Source of the DNA: Lepidurus packardi
Taxonomy: Eukaryota > Arthropoda > Branchiopoda > Notostraca > Triopsidae
Assembly: GCA_023053545.1 (NCBI GenBank)
Contig: JAKZAN010000007.1
Coordinates: 4,030,001-4,094,000, forward strand
Direction: 5' to 3'
DNA: 64,000 bases
Shown: piece after piece, positions 1 to 10,921 of the stretch
How positions within the stretch are numbered: position 1 is the first letter of the stretch
Layout: each line of letters starts with the position of its first letter
The notes under the pieces: model-generated
Database searches by the model: none
Seen by the model: the letters and a program-made list of their open reading frames with translations, nothing else
Told to the model about the DNA's origin: nothing
Made by a program: the position numbers and the translations under genes

Positions 1-3000
1 TGGGTATGGTAGACCTTACTCCGATGTAAATAGGACAAAACGAAAACGCCCCCCTTGCTCCTACTTTCACGGACGACAAAAACTCTAAAAGAAGAGAAAG
101 AAGTCTTATGTGAGATTGACATTTGGATTAAAGTGGATTGTTGCCAAACGAAAGCATCTCATTCTAATTAGCCAGTAGAAGAGCCTGCTTCTGAGAAAGT
201 ACAATAAAAAAGGCAAGATGAAATCCAGTTAATGCGTACCCGTCAACCATGCCGTGCTTTGTTAATAGTAGCGTGGCTTCTTCTCTTGACATGCCACTAT
301 GAAACCATGGCTGTGTGATGTGGATACCAGCGCTTAATCCCGCCACACCAGGAAGAACCGCTGAAGCAGACACAGACATGGGACGAGGTTTATGGTCTGT
401 TGGAAGGGATCTGCATGGCTGGCTTTGGTGTTGCTGATTAGCATTCGTCTTGAAAAATGGTTTGCGCCGTTTCCAGACGTAACCTTCGGCCTCGGCGATG
501 GCGGAGGCTTCTTGGGGGTCTTCTACGATCCGACCAAACCTGCCTGTGAAATCCATCGCCACACGTGACCGAACGCTCTCCTTTGAAAAGGGAAGGGCAG
601 AAAAATATATTCGTTAGGGGACCGGAGAGGCTGGTTGATAGTTTAAGGAGCTGGGGTCCAATTCCTCAATGACTTACGTGGGACACCCGGTAACTGCCGT
701 ACTCTTTCATCTTGGTGGTCGTCGCTGGTTCCTGGAGACGTGCTCGACATTGTTTGTAGCTGTCTCGGATTTTGCGTCCATACTGTAAAGCATACATAAG
801 AAAGGCAATGAGCAGACATTGATAAGCAGACTCAATGAGCACTATGATGTCACTTGGACTGAGAGGAAATGTAATACAGCGAGCCACTTACTTTTGCTAA
901 TCTGATGGCTGTCAGCCAACAAAGTCGAGCGCGTTCAGATTCGCAAGCCATACAACGGATATGCGGAAATCCCCGTTTGCTGTTTGAACTTGTTCCCAGT
1001 TGGGTCCCGGTCTCCTCTACTTTGAGACAAATGCCGAATTCCGTGGGTGCCTTGTACTGGTTTTTGGCATTGACAGCGCTGTACACTTGGCATTGAGTCA
1101 AGTCCGCGTAACACTGTAAGTGGCCCAATTCCGATAGAAGCGGGTCTTCTGTTCCCTGGAGTAAGACAAGATGATAACGACCGTAAATTTGTAGAAGATG
1201 GTGCAATTGTGGGTTTACTTACGCGTACTTTCTCTTTAGAGTCCTTCTTGGATCGGTGATATTTAGAGACGTTGTGAACCTGCAAAAGTAGGTAGTGTGA
1301 CATTTTTGGTTCCCGGGCGTACGATTTTTTATGTTTTTGTGTTTTGTTTACTTTAGAAGAGAAGTAGAGCGTTGTTTGTCGTAGAAGAAAAAACACTTTT
1401 TTCCACACTTGTTTATTGGACTCGCAAATCCACATGTAGCCGTAAACCTGGGGCACAGCATCCGGCATGGCAAGCATTTCCTATTATGAGCGACAAGGCC
1501 CGACAGAATACCAATGAGGGCTTACACAATAGGGAAATCAATGGAGTAAAATATTTACCTGGAGCGCTAACGCCTTGGCTAGGGCGGGAGATTCCGTCAA
1601 AAGGCCTTCGGAAGAAATATCGACCATGTCAAAAGGGAAGAATTGCTGAGGGTTGTGGAAAAATTCATATTTTCGAAAGTCACGCCGGAATACGAAGCGC
1701 ACTTCGGCCGCAGTATTTTGTTTACTACTCTGGTATACTTCGAGAATCCTCTCCTGGTCTTCCAGCATTCGCTCTAAGCATACAAAAAGGCGCTCGAATC
1801 GTCTGACGTATACCATTGTGCAAGAATTTGTTCGTTAAAAACAAGGGTTCCCGTACCTATGCCAAATTCCGGCCAGAGCTCGACTATACTCCAGTGATTG
1901 TCTTTGGTGGCGTGATTCTTTAGGGCTAATAGTTGACAAAGATCGCCGGCGCACAAATGGCTTTCAACGACGACGGTTTTGTGGCTTCCATCATCATTAT
2001 AAAACTGTAACTCAACCTAAAGTCACGAATGCGGAAGCAAGAAGCACATTTCATGAGACACGCTGTTCTAGCGTACTTTAAGCAAAAAAGTACGTCTCAT
2101 ATGACCTCATACATCCAGTATCGTAATAGCGGTTTGCTGCCGGTATGGGAGTTTCTTTTGCTGTAAAGGGCAAAAGCCACCAAAATTGCATGTTGAGATT
2201 TCAACAGATGCTCATAGTCTATTTTTTTTTCTTTGGTGGGCCATAACCTTTGTTTCAAAACGCTTTCGCCTGCCTTTTATTGCCATTCAAACTTAGGGCT
2301 AAAATGCCCGAGGCTGTATCAAGGCGTGGCTTACGGTGCCTGTTTACCATTGCTGTTTTCATTTCCAAATACATTTATGACGTCAGACAGACATTTAATA
2401 CTGTTTTCTTGAAATGTCTTTCTTGAATATCTAAATACTCCGTCGCTATGTGATAAAAACAAAAATATTGCACTGGAAATTATAGTATTTTGCTAAATTT
2501 TTAATATTAGGTTGCTTTTTAGTGGTTATTGTCCTTTAAACTACCAAAAGGTCAAACCCGCATAAACGTTGGATGGGCCTTTTGCGTGCTATGACTTTAG
2601 CTCGCTCTTCTCCGATCGTTGTCGGTTGTTGCCATAGCAATCCCTGCACTCTTTAACTTTTTTATGCAAAAAAAAGATAACGGAAATAAAAAGCGAAGGT
2701 TTTCTCTTCTCCTTTCCAGGAAAGTACGACCAAACCTACGTTTCTTTGAAGGAAATTGGCACACGTGCCCGACACTTTTTTCCCTCGTTCAAATAGGAAA
2801 CTAAAGAACCGTAGTGTCTTTGCTTACCTCTTGCTCAGCGACTGCTTCGTTATCCGAGTCTGAATCAAAGCCGGAAAGAGGCAGGAAAGATTCGCCTAGT
2901 TCGGGGTAAGATGAAGGGGCGGCGGAGTGCAAGTCTTTGTTCCGCATGGTACGATCCGAGCAGCTGGAAATGCTGGCTCTGCGGACGGTGGGAATTGCAC

Positions 3001-3112
3001 TGCTGCTCGCACTACTGCAACTTTTGGGTACCGCCAGACGCAAGCTGTTCGTATTGAAATTCGATGAAAGGGGCTCGTAACTCGGTTGACGTTGTAGACA
3101 GCTGCAACTCAT
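1..3112 (-). CDS. GRB7/GRB10/GRB14-family adaptor (RA-PH-BPS-SH2), 3' end cut by window
   Basis: Cytoplasmic adaptor that binds activated receptor tyrosine kinases through its SH2 domain, while RA and PH domains bind Ras-like GTPases and phosphoinositides. Exons on the minus strand: 3112-2828, 2016-1857, 1773-1559, 1447-1352, 1279-1223, 1155-892, 782-678, 580-240, 84-1; phases agree at every junction. Residues 1-95 are Ser-rich. The RA domain (about 96-220) contains DLCQLLALKNH and RKYEFFHNPQQFF. The PH domain (about 221-360) contains WKKVFFLLRQTTLYFSSK, YKAPTEFG and CWLTAIRLAK. The BPS region starts with VAMDFTGR. SH2 starts QPWFHSGMSREEA and has VFVVRES with the phosphotyrosine-binding Arg. 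About 535 residues are visible; vertebrate members have about 530-600, so only the rest of SH2 is missing. The PH beta3-beta4 loop is longer than in vertebrates. The first ATG at 3112 is the likely start, but upstream exons cannot be excluded. Which of the three paralogues it matches cannot be decided. Confidence 0.92.
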
Positions 3113-4464
3113 GGCTGAATGGCAAACACAAGGACTTGAAGCAGATCCTTCAGCCGTGGAATCTGAAATGCAATTGACAAGGAGTCAAGGCGTAAAAAGA
3201 TAGAGCTTGAACGCGCAAATGAGTGACACTGTAACAACGAAGGGTTTCAAAGAAACAACGAAATTTTTCTTTCTTTGATTAATCCCAGGAAAATAACTGT
3301 GTATATCCCTTTTGGTAGGAGTTTCTGTGAAGGACATTTCTGTGGAACCGGAAGTCATTCGAAACTTTTTATTACGGTACAAGATGTTAAAAAAAAAGTT
3401 GGACTGGCGGTGACTATGCTGTTCTTTTGAATAAGCAGGGTTATTTATTTAGCAAGCTGTCGCTGGAAACTATTTTTAGAGATCTTAAAATAAAACTTTA
3501 CATAACTGATGTTTTTCGCTATAGCCAACTCGCGCGCTTGCTAAGTCTGTCTGACGTAACAGTCCTCTTAAGCTTTGTCTAGTGGAATACCTAGTGGTGA
3601 AGATCAGAAATGTGTAGGGTCCTAATAGTCTCGTTTGCATTGTGCTAAGTTGAAAAGTAAAGGCTGAAAAGTTAAGGTAAATTAAGGTAAGTTAAGGTAC
3701 GAGGTTAAGGTAAATCAACAGCGAGTTCTTTTAATGGCAAAATAACATATAGTGTCCAGCTTAGTAAAGGCGTACTGTACGTTATTTATGCCTATTCTTT
3801 TTATGTAAAAAGGACGGAAAAGAGGTAATTTCCCATTTTCCCCCTCCTTTCTGTTCCGTTGATAGTAGGATGGCCGTTTGTTACGTCACGGTCGTCTGCC
3901 ATGCTGCGCAGTTCCCTTTTACCCTTAAGCTTGAGAAACATGACGCAACATTATTGATGCAAGCGGCGTTCGATGGTCGCGTCTTGCCTTTAAAGCAAGA
4001 GGTGAATATCCTAACATTGGAGTTTGAAATTGCAATAAACATGAACGAATTGTGTAAGTCTTTTCAGGATGTCTTCTTCTGCTCTAAATAGTTAATCTTT
4101 GCAAAAAAGAATCATAATTATTATTAAATGGTACTCCACAAACGACACAGACCACATTCCTGGAAATGAACGGGATCTTGAATGGAATGGGTGCTGATTC
4201 ACTCGTTATGCGTATTTGTAAAGAGATTGGAAAGGGAAGACGACCGTCGCACGTAACGTTGCATTTTTTATTATTATTATTTTTTACTATGACGTAGGTG
4301 CAAGACAGAGTGGGGAAAACCTGGGGATACATGCCGATTATTTTTTCTTATTTTAGTTGTTCGATTAAATAAGAAGTACGTAGAAATAGATGCGTTACGT
4401 TTAAAATATGAACGGTGCGGGGTTCCGGGTACGCATGTGATATTCTGGGTTCAGGGGAACCGGG
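3113..4464. other. Intergenic, no gene recognised
   Basis: I found no exon with family similarity. Short ORFs at 3185-3382 (minus), 3870-4091 (plus) and 4084-4332 (minus) have no recognisable motif. The stretch probably holds the 5' flank of the adaptor gene on its left side. A short TTAAGGTA tandem tract lies inside it. Confidence 0.5.
3671..3715. repeat. Short imperfect tandem repeat of TTAAGGTA
   Basis: About five imperfect units of roughly 10 nt built on TTAAGGTA lie head to tail. The tract is too short to type. It is intergenic, in the 5' flank of the GRB7-like gene. Confidence 0.7.
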
Positions 4465-4829
4465 ATGAATGCTGGAAGTTCGTTAGACGCTGTTTTTCTG
4501 CACGAGGGCTATGATGCAATAGTTCACCAAGGTGAGTTTTTAACGGAATTTCGTCTTTGACTGGCAGTAAAAGACTTGGGGAAGGAATGCTAGAAGTTTA
4601 GTTTTACCTTCCCACATGTAGCTCAGAAGTTATTAATCCGCCTGGAATTCAGCAAGGTGAGAGCTTCCAAGAATGGATTGATTGTGTGCTTGTGTCCCTA
4701 ACTTGAGTTCAACAGTTTCAAGAACCCGAGTCAAAGCGTATGCAAACACTGGTGAAATCCTCGTCTGAAGTGTATCCTTGCACAATCTCACTCTGCAAGT
4801 TTAAACAACTTTGCCCGTTAAGAAAATAA
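4465..4829 (+). CDS. Possible small three-exon gene, unknown product
   Basis: Not recognised. An ATG at 4465 opens a frame whose exons 4465-4531, 4622-4656 and 4716-4829 join in phase through good GT-AG sites (CAAG|gtgagt, atgtag|CTC, AAG|gtgaga, caacag|TTT), giving about 71 residues ending LCPLRK. Introns of 90 and 59 nt match the size used by the firm genes here. The middle contains AQKLLIRLEFSKF, which could form an amphipathic helix. A further open stretch at 4938-5022, after a plausible acceptor, reads LFVNASLDPAASLLPY and might be an alternative last exon. No family was identified, so this rests only on splice signals and could be chance. Confidence 0.3.
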
Positions 4830-5451
4830 CGAACATATTTGGCTGGGAAATCTTTTAAGTGGCTTTGTCAGTTTATTGGTTTCCTTACACTTATATAAAC
4901 TTCGTTTGTACTGAAGAAAACTTTTGTGTCCGTTCAGGACTGTTTGTCAATGCAAGCTTAGATCCAGCTGCGTCTTTGCTGCCTTACGCCGTACTAGAAC
5001 ATAAAAGGGTCGGCGAAGGTTGATGACGTTCTCCTGCCAGGCATCGACCATGGCAGGCATGCGCGTTCACACCTTTTGTTCAAAGGTGCGAAAACTTGCT
5101 TTATATAATTCAAAAAGTAAGCAAAAGCTACACGGGCCAAAAAGTGTAGAATTATACTCGACTTTGGACCATTTTGACCTTGTTTACTTGACCTTAAATC
5201 TGAAAGACTAAATAAAGAGAGAAAGGACGAATACGAGCAAGACGTTCAACAGTCTATTGTACGAGAAAAAGAAAGCAAAGCACAGGAAAGACCCTTTTGT
5301 GCATGGTACAACGTAATTGCTGAATTAGAGACGCATAGCAGAGGTTTTTTTCTTTTAATCTGGCCGCCTAACCTACTTTATGATGAGTGTTGTAGGTCGA
5401 CATCAAGGTGTTTAGCATAGAACGCGTAGGTTTGAATGCGGATAAAGGGGT

Positions 5452-5844
5452 GTGTCTATCCCAACTTTCACTCGTGGCGCGTCTCGCAGCACTTTACTAA
5501 AATTTATGGTTTGTTTTTGTGCTTGTTTCTCCAAGACATTTTTGTTTTGCTGGCAGAGGCCAGAATGTTGTTATCGTCCGGGGATCATGTGTCATTCTTA
5601 TAAAGCGGAACGACTTATCAGCAGCCAGGAAAATTGTTTTGGTCACATGCTCGACTTCTGTTTGGATACTGTCGTCACGAATGATGTAATCAATGATCTA
5701 AGTCCGTTTAAAAAGGGCCTGTTGTACATTGTTTTCCTGAATGGTGGACTAGCCCTCATCATGAGTTTACACAAGTGGCTAAATCAACATGGGAGAAGGC
5801 GTTCGGGAAATCCGACGCAGAGAATAGCAACTGAGGCAAACTGA
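5452..5844 (+). CDS. Uncertain 130-residue ORF with a C-terminal hydrophobic segment
   Basis: An uninterrupted frame opens with a non-standard or upstream-spliced start. Its second half contains LLYIVFLNGGLALIMSL, long enough to span a membrane, followed by a basic tail with GRRRSG. The first half is Cys- and Phe-rich and may be intron read-through; a plausible acceptor (tggcag) lies near 5556. I do not recognise a family. It could be the last exon of a small membrane protein or a chance ORF. Confidence 0.2.
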   Translation: MSIPTFTRGASRSTLLKFMVCFCACFSKTFLFCWQRPECCYRPGIMCHSYKAERLISSQENCFGHMLDFCLDTVVTNDVINDLSPFKKGLLYIVFLNGGLALIMSLHKWLNQHGRRRSGNPTQRIATEAN

Positions 5845-6842
5845 CATTCCCTGCCGGCTTTGTTCTTTCTTTCTTTTTGGGGGGAGGATAACGTTTGCTT
5901 CCTTCTAGGACATTCTGGTATTACCATATGGTATGATAACTGACGCCAGTGTATGGGCATAAAGTTCGAAGCTAATTTTAGGTACTGTGTTTGTTACCGA
6001 CTTCCGGCGCCGACCGCACGAGTTGTAAAAAAAAGCAAATTTGTTTGTTTGCACACGCAAAAAAAAAGAACTAACTATGTAAAGATCACGCGCATTCTGC
6101 TCTAACGACCTGTCCGAGTTGTAGTGACTATGTCTATTCACAACATGACGTCACATCTATTCTTCGCTTCCATCCTCAATCCTCTTTGCATGGAAAATGT
6201 CACACAATGTCACACGCTCAGATCTGACCTTTTCATGGTGCCCGAAAACACAACTTGATCACGTGATGATTCCGGTATCCAGAGAGTGGCTATTCTTGAG
6301 ATAGAGCGTAGAATTTGTACTAGACAACCATGATCGAGAAATTGGTCGCCGTGCACTCTATTTTTGAGAAGCATGTGCGTACGCGAGACCAACGTCTGGA
6401 TTATTTATGACTGAGCTTTGTCTATTTTTATTATTATTTTTATTTTTAATAAAAGTCGGGAATTTATGCTCTAAACAGGTCAGAGACGTGTGGCTCAACA
6501 CGTGCAAGCAAACAGTGATTCCAGGAAGTCGTTGAATTCCTTCTGGAAAAGAGGGGTATTTGTTTTATGGTTTCCTTGGGTTGGAAAGTTTCTTAAATTA
6601 CTGCTGTTGAGAACGAACAAAGAAAAAAGTTGTTTGTACTTTTGTTTTAAACACAATAGACGTCAATGTTCTGTTTTATTGCCTGATGACGACCAAACTA
6701 AAAAAAAATAAAAAAAATACGCACGTCATGTGACATGAATGTTATAACGGGTGTTCTCTTTTTCAGCGGCTTTATTTCTATCGCTATCCAAAGCCTTATT
6801 CACCCCCTCCCACAATTTCCTCCCTTGTATTACCCCAATGTA
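5845..6842. other. Intergenic, no gene recognised
   Basis: The three short ORFs here (5905-6141 minus, 6210-6392 minus, 6490-6711 plus) show no recognisable domain. The DNA is AT-rich with poly-A and poly-T runs, and ends at the first MITE copy. Confidence 0.5.
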
Positions 6843-7171
6843 TAGTACCGAATTTATTGATCGCTATATGGAATTTCCAAATTGACCAATCAGATTGCTT
6901 TTCCGTTCTTAGACCAATCATGTCATCTGAAGCCTACTTCTACGCTTCGGAAGGGTTCTCAACACGATATCCGTTCTAAATTTCCTAATAAATTATAGGA
7001 ACAGGTCATTCAATTAAATAATCTCCCATTTAGTTGAGTGGGGAGTTTGGAGGGAATTTCCCTACCTAAGCGTATGTAGGCTAGAAATGACAGGATTGGT
7101 CTAAACAACGGAAAAGCAATGTGATTGGTCAATTTGCTAAGTCCATGTAGCGATCAATAAGTTCGTTACTG
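6843..7171. mobile_element. MITE copy 1, Tc1/mariner-like ends
   Basis: A 329-nt fold-back element. Its right end reads GCGATCAATAAGTTCGTTAC and its left end is a diverged reverse complement (TAGTACCGAATTTATTGATC). The inverted arms run over 100 nt, including paired blocks such as GACCAATC and GATTGGTC and a CGGAAAAGCAA stretch. A TA dinucleotide lies just before the left end; the right flank is TG, so one side has diverged. It has no coding capacity. Two further copies at 7853-8192 and 43506-43836 share the same ends and inner blocks. A CAGT terminus inserted at TA is characteristic of Tc1/mariner elements. Confidence 0.85.
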
Positions 7172-7852
7172 TGAAGGCTTTTACGTTCTCGAACGTTCAC
7201 CAATTAGCCCTGACAAACATCAGCATTCATCTTCCTTGGGCAATTTTTCTAGGTCGTTACACTATTAGTTTATTACCTGAAACAAACTAACCTCGCCTGG
7301 CCTCGATTCGTGTATCTTGAAAAGTATCTCATCCGACGCCAGATGTCGCGACACTACAGTACGCGATCTCAGTTTTGCCAAGTCTAATGTTCTGCCAATT
7401 CTGCGACGAGACAAATAACGAATTCTGCTACACCGCTGAGTCAGCAGATGTGTTTTCCGATCCACTACGACCTTGATGAGTTTGTTGTTTGAACCACTCA
7501 AGGAGTATTTGCACAGCTTCAACTTCGAATTGCTGTGATTACGTGTTACTGTTAGTCTCGGGAGTTTCCAAAACTTTGTATAACGTAGAAAATATGCAAA
7601 AGATAGCAAAATAAAGCATCCCTGGAAGAACTATGATGGCATAGTTGCATTCTGTCATTGGTAGTCTTATTTACCGTGTGACGCCAAGTACAGTACAGTA
7701 AGCGACATTCCACCTGAAATATTATTCTTTAGGGAAGACCAGACCATTTGACAGTTAATTGTTGCACAACATCCTTGAGGACAAGGGTGTTTCCTTTCAA
7801 GAAAATATAGTTGTAAAATCGTTGTTCTAAAAATATGCTTAAGTTAGATTTG
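7172..7852. other. Spacer between two MITE copies, no gene recognised
   Basis: A minus-strand ORF at 7265-7609 (114 residues) is basic and has no recognisable motif. Nothing else stands out in the spacer. Confidence 0.4.
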
Positions 7853-8192
7853 CAGTTACGAACTTATTGATCGCTACATAGGCATTGCAAAATGGCCAAT
7901 CGTATTGCTTGCCCGTCCGTTGTTTAGACCAATCCTGTCATTTCTAGCCTACTGCTACGCTTATAGGTAGGGAAACTCCTGCTAATATCCCCAGTCAATT
8001 AAATAAGCAGGTTACTTAATTGAATCACCCATTCGTTTATTTGACTGGGGATTTTAGAAGGGATATTGTGTTCAGAATACTACCTAAGCTTAGAAGTAGG
8101 CTTCAAATAACAGGATTGATCTAAACAACGGAAAAGCATTGTGATTGGTCATTTTTGCAAAGTCCATATAGCGATCAATAAGTTCGTTACTG
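7853..8192. mobile_element. MITE copy 2, Tc1/mariner-like ends
   Basis: A 340-nt element with terminal inverted repeats CAGTTACGAACTTATTGATC and its complement ending GTTCGTTACTG. The inner arms match copy 1, including the blocks around TTGTTTAGACCAATCCTGTC and the complementary GACAGGATTG-like block. The two copies lie in the same orientation 681 nt apart. It is non-coding. Confidence 0.87.
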
Positions 8193-10921
8193 TAGGTTTT
8201 GAATCATGAAACATAATTCTAACTTGAATTAAAGGCATCAAATGTACTAGTAATTCAAGCGGCCATAACTCGAATTAACGCCTCCTGCATTATAAATGTG
8301 AATGCAAGTGTGTAGCCATCTTTACTCACCTCACCCGTGGGACAAAGTACAAGGAGTTATACACCTTTTACTCAAAGAGCATCGTTTCTAGCAGCAATAG
8401 GCTGTACTCCCGTTAGTCTTATTGCACGCCGTTGGAATTTCGGGCTGATTTCGTAATGTTGGGCATCTTCGTTTTTTGAGCCTTGTGTAAAACTTTCACT
8501 CGAAGGCAAGGTCTTGTCGCCTAGGCTGCTCTGCTGTTTTTCGCAGGAGGGTGTACCAGGTACGGGGTCTGGTAGTTCGCACTCTACATAACCTAAAAAA
8601 CCTTCAATCTTCCAAGTCAGGGACTAAAACCTACATACGCAGGTGTAGCACGGTAGCTTCCTGCTCTCTCTTTCTTTCACAATCATGGAAGGCGTTTTGT
8701 TATGGTAACTGTTTTTGTAAGACAAAACAGCGGAAAAAAGCTATGAAAACAATTTGGTATGCTTGTCATGCCAAAACGTTGTGATGTTTGGAAAATTCGA
8801 ACCTCTTCGGATATATGTCTTTTGTGAATTCAGGGAGTTCAGGATTCCCCTTGCCTTTGAAAATTCGATAAGTAAGTTCCTTTCTTTTACACACACAAGA
8901 GTAGGTGGAAGGTGTTGGCGTTATCTTATGGCAGGTTTTCTGGGAAGCAGAAACACTTATGACTAAAGATGGTTGAACGTGCAAATGCGGTGTTTTTTTT
9001 TGGCGTTTACAAGGCTTGGAATTGCAACATCATGCTTTTGTTTCAAGGCATTGCGGTAGGATAGTTTAATAAGGCAGACATTTATCACAAGGCCCCTTTA
9101 GAGGCCCTGTTCCTAAATTTTTGCAATTAATAATAATAATTACTTGTGCAGTTTTCTTAAGCTACTACCATAACGTTAAATACAAGTGATGGTATACATG
9201 ACAAGTGAAAACGTTGCCGTTTCCATGCAACATTATGGATTATGGTTAGCGTTGGTTATGGATTTCGCACATTGTGAATCAGTATTCCTTTTTGTTTTTA
9301 GTAATTGAAGAAAAAATGCAAAAAAACGCTATTCTTTTTGGTCGAGTTGAAGAAAGGTTTGATTGATATCTTTGTACCTACTGCTATTATTATGTTCTCA
9401 ATGAAGTGATTCTATGATATACTTTTCCCGTTACAGTTAACGTGGTCCGTGACTGAGCGTGTCACATTAGCAAACCTTTTTCACTTTCAGTTGAAAAAAA
9501 TCTAATGATCGTTGGCTCCGCATCTATCGATATTCTCTAGTACTCGCAAGTGGAAGCGTGTCTTGCTATAACGTGACCCTTTTATGCTTTTGTTCTTCTT
9601 TGTTCATCCGTAGTCTATTTAAAATGAATGCGGTACCTATGTCGTGTGTCTTTTTTATTAACTGTTCCAATTTATTCATTGATTTAATTAATAGCAGAGT
9701 TCATGCAATTCAGTTCCGTGCAACTAACGTAATGTCGATTGTTTCTATTTAGGCAGGAACAATTGAGTATTTTCGGCAAGATGATTCGTAATGTCTGTAC
9801 ATCGTATGGACCACGGAAACTATGACTGCCCATAGCAGGAACTCGGTAGTGAACGCATGCTTGAATCACGTTGGAAATTGCATAAAAGTGACGTGCACTT
9901 TTGAATTATGAAAACCCAAATACTTTGTGCACTTGTAAATGGCAAGGCACACAAAATACCGCCCACAATATCGGAGGGATTTTTTCTTAAAGGAAGGAAT
10001 TTTCTGCCCTGTGTGACAGGTGGACCATATTTTTTATGTACTGTGTACGATGCATAGGAACATAACCCGGTTCAGCTTACTGTGAGTGCATTGTTGCACT
10101 ATTGCATTATTATTGCAAACTCACGAGTGCTCAGCAATACCCATCCAACTTTCATGAAAGCCTTTTACAACAAAAAATGAAACTAAGCTTCGAGGATTCG
10201 GTTTTCGTATAGATATGTACATAATAAGCGAGATTACCTTTTTACCGTAAGCCCGTTCATCAAATACTGTCAAGGTCATTGAATTAACCGTAATGCACCT
10301 AACAATGGAAGCCTTCGTACCCTGCGCTTATTGTGTACTACGGATGGGAATCAGATGGGAATAAAACACATGAAACCGCCGAATAAATTTTAAAACAAAC
10401 GTATAGTCAGGCATTTCATAAAGAAAGTGAGAAAAAAATAAATTAGGGTCACATTCTTCCTATGTGTAACTTGTCATACTCAGGGCCGTCTTAAGAGCGT
10501 CATGGGCCCCTGGTCCAACCATTACAATGCCTACAATACTTGGCAGCATTCAATAGGACTCGAATGGAGTCTAGAGATTCGGAACTGTAAGTGTTTTTGT
10601 TAATATAATGTTTCATTTTTAATGTGCCATTAAGCTCTTTTTATATACTTGTGTATAATGGAATAGTATATACATCTTTGCGCAAGTTGACTTCTCTCGT
10701 GGTAAATGGTACGAAACTATAAACGAAATGGTACGTACTTCCCTGCGACGTAAATGATACGAAATTCTGTGTCAAGTCGGGGAGTGTGCCGCAGGAAAGT
10801 CTGCCTTCATTACTAGGAGTGATGCTGGCCATCTCAGTTGTTCAAAGAAGCAGTGCCGTATACACTTCTTACAACTTACGCTGAATAATAACACAAAAGG
10901 AGCAAAATACGAATAGTTAGT
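8193..10921. other. Long intergenic stretch, no gene recognised
   Basis: Overlapping short ORFs at 8551-8984 and others near 9.6-10.8 kb show no domain and no splice-linked continuation that I could follow. The sequence is AT-rich with several poly-A and poly-T runs. The right end presumably carries the promoter of the GPCR gene. Confidence 0.45.

Noticed and set aside
6143..6216. TGACGTCA-like elements as regulatory sites
   Set aside because: Short motifs such as ATGACGTCACA recur by chance in DNA of this length and no gene start is nearby.
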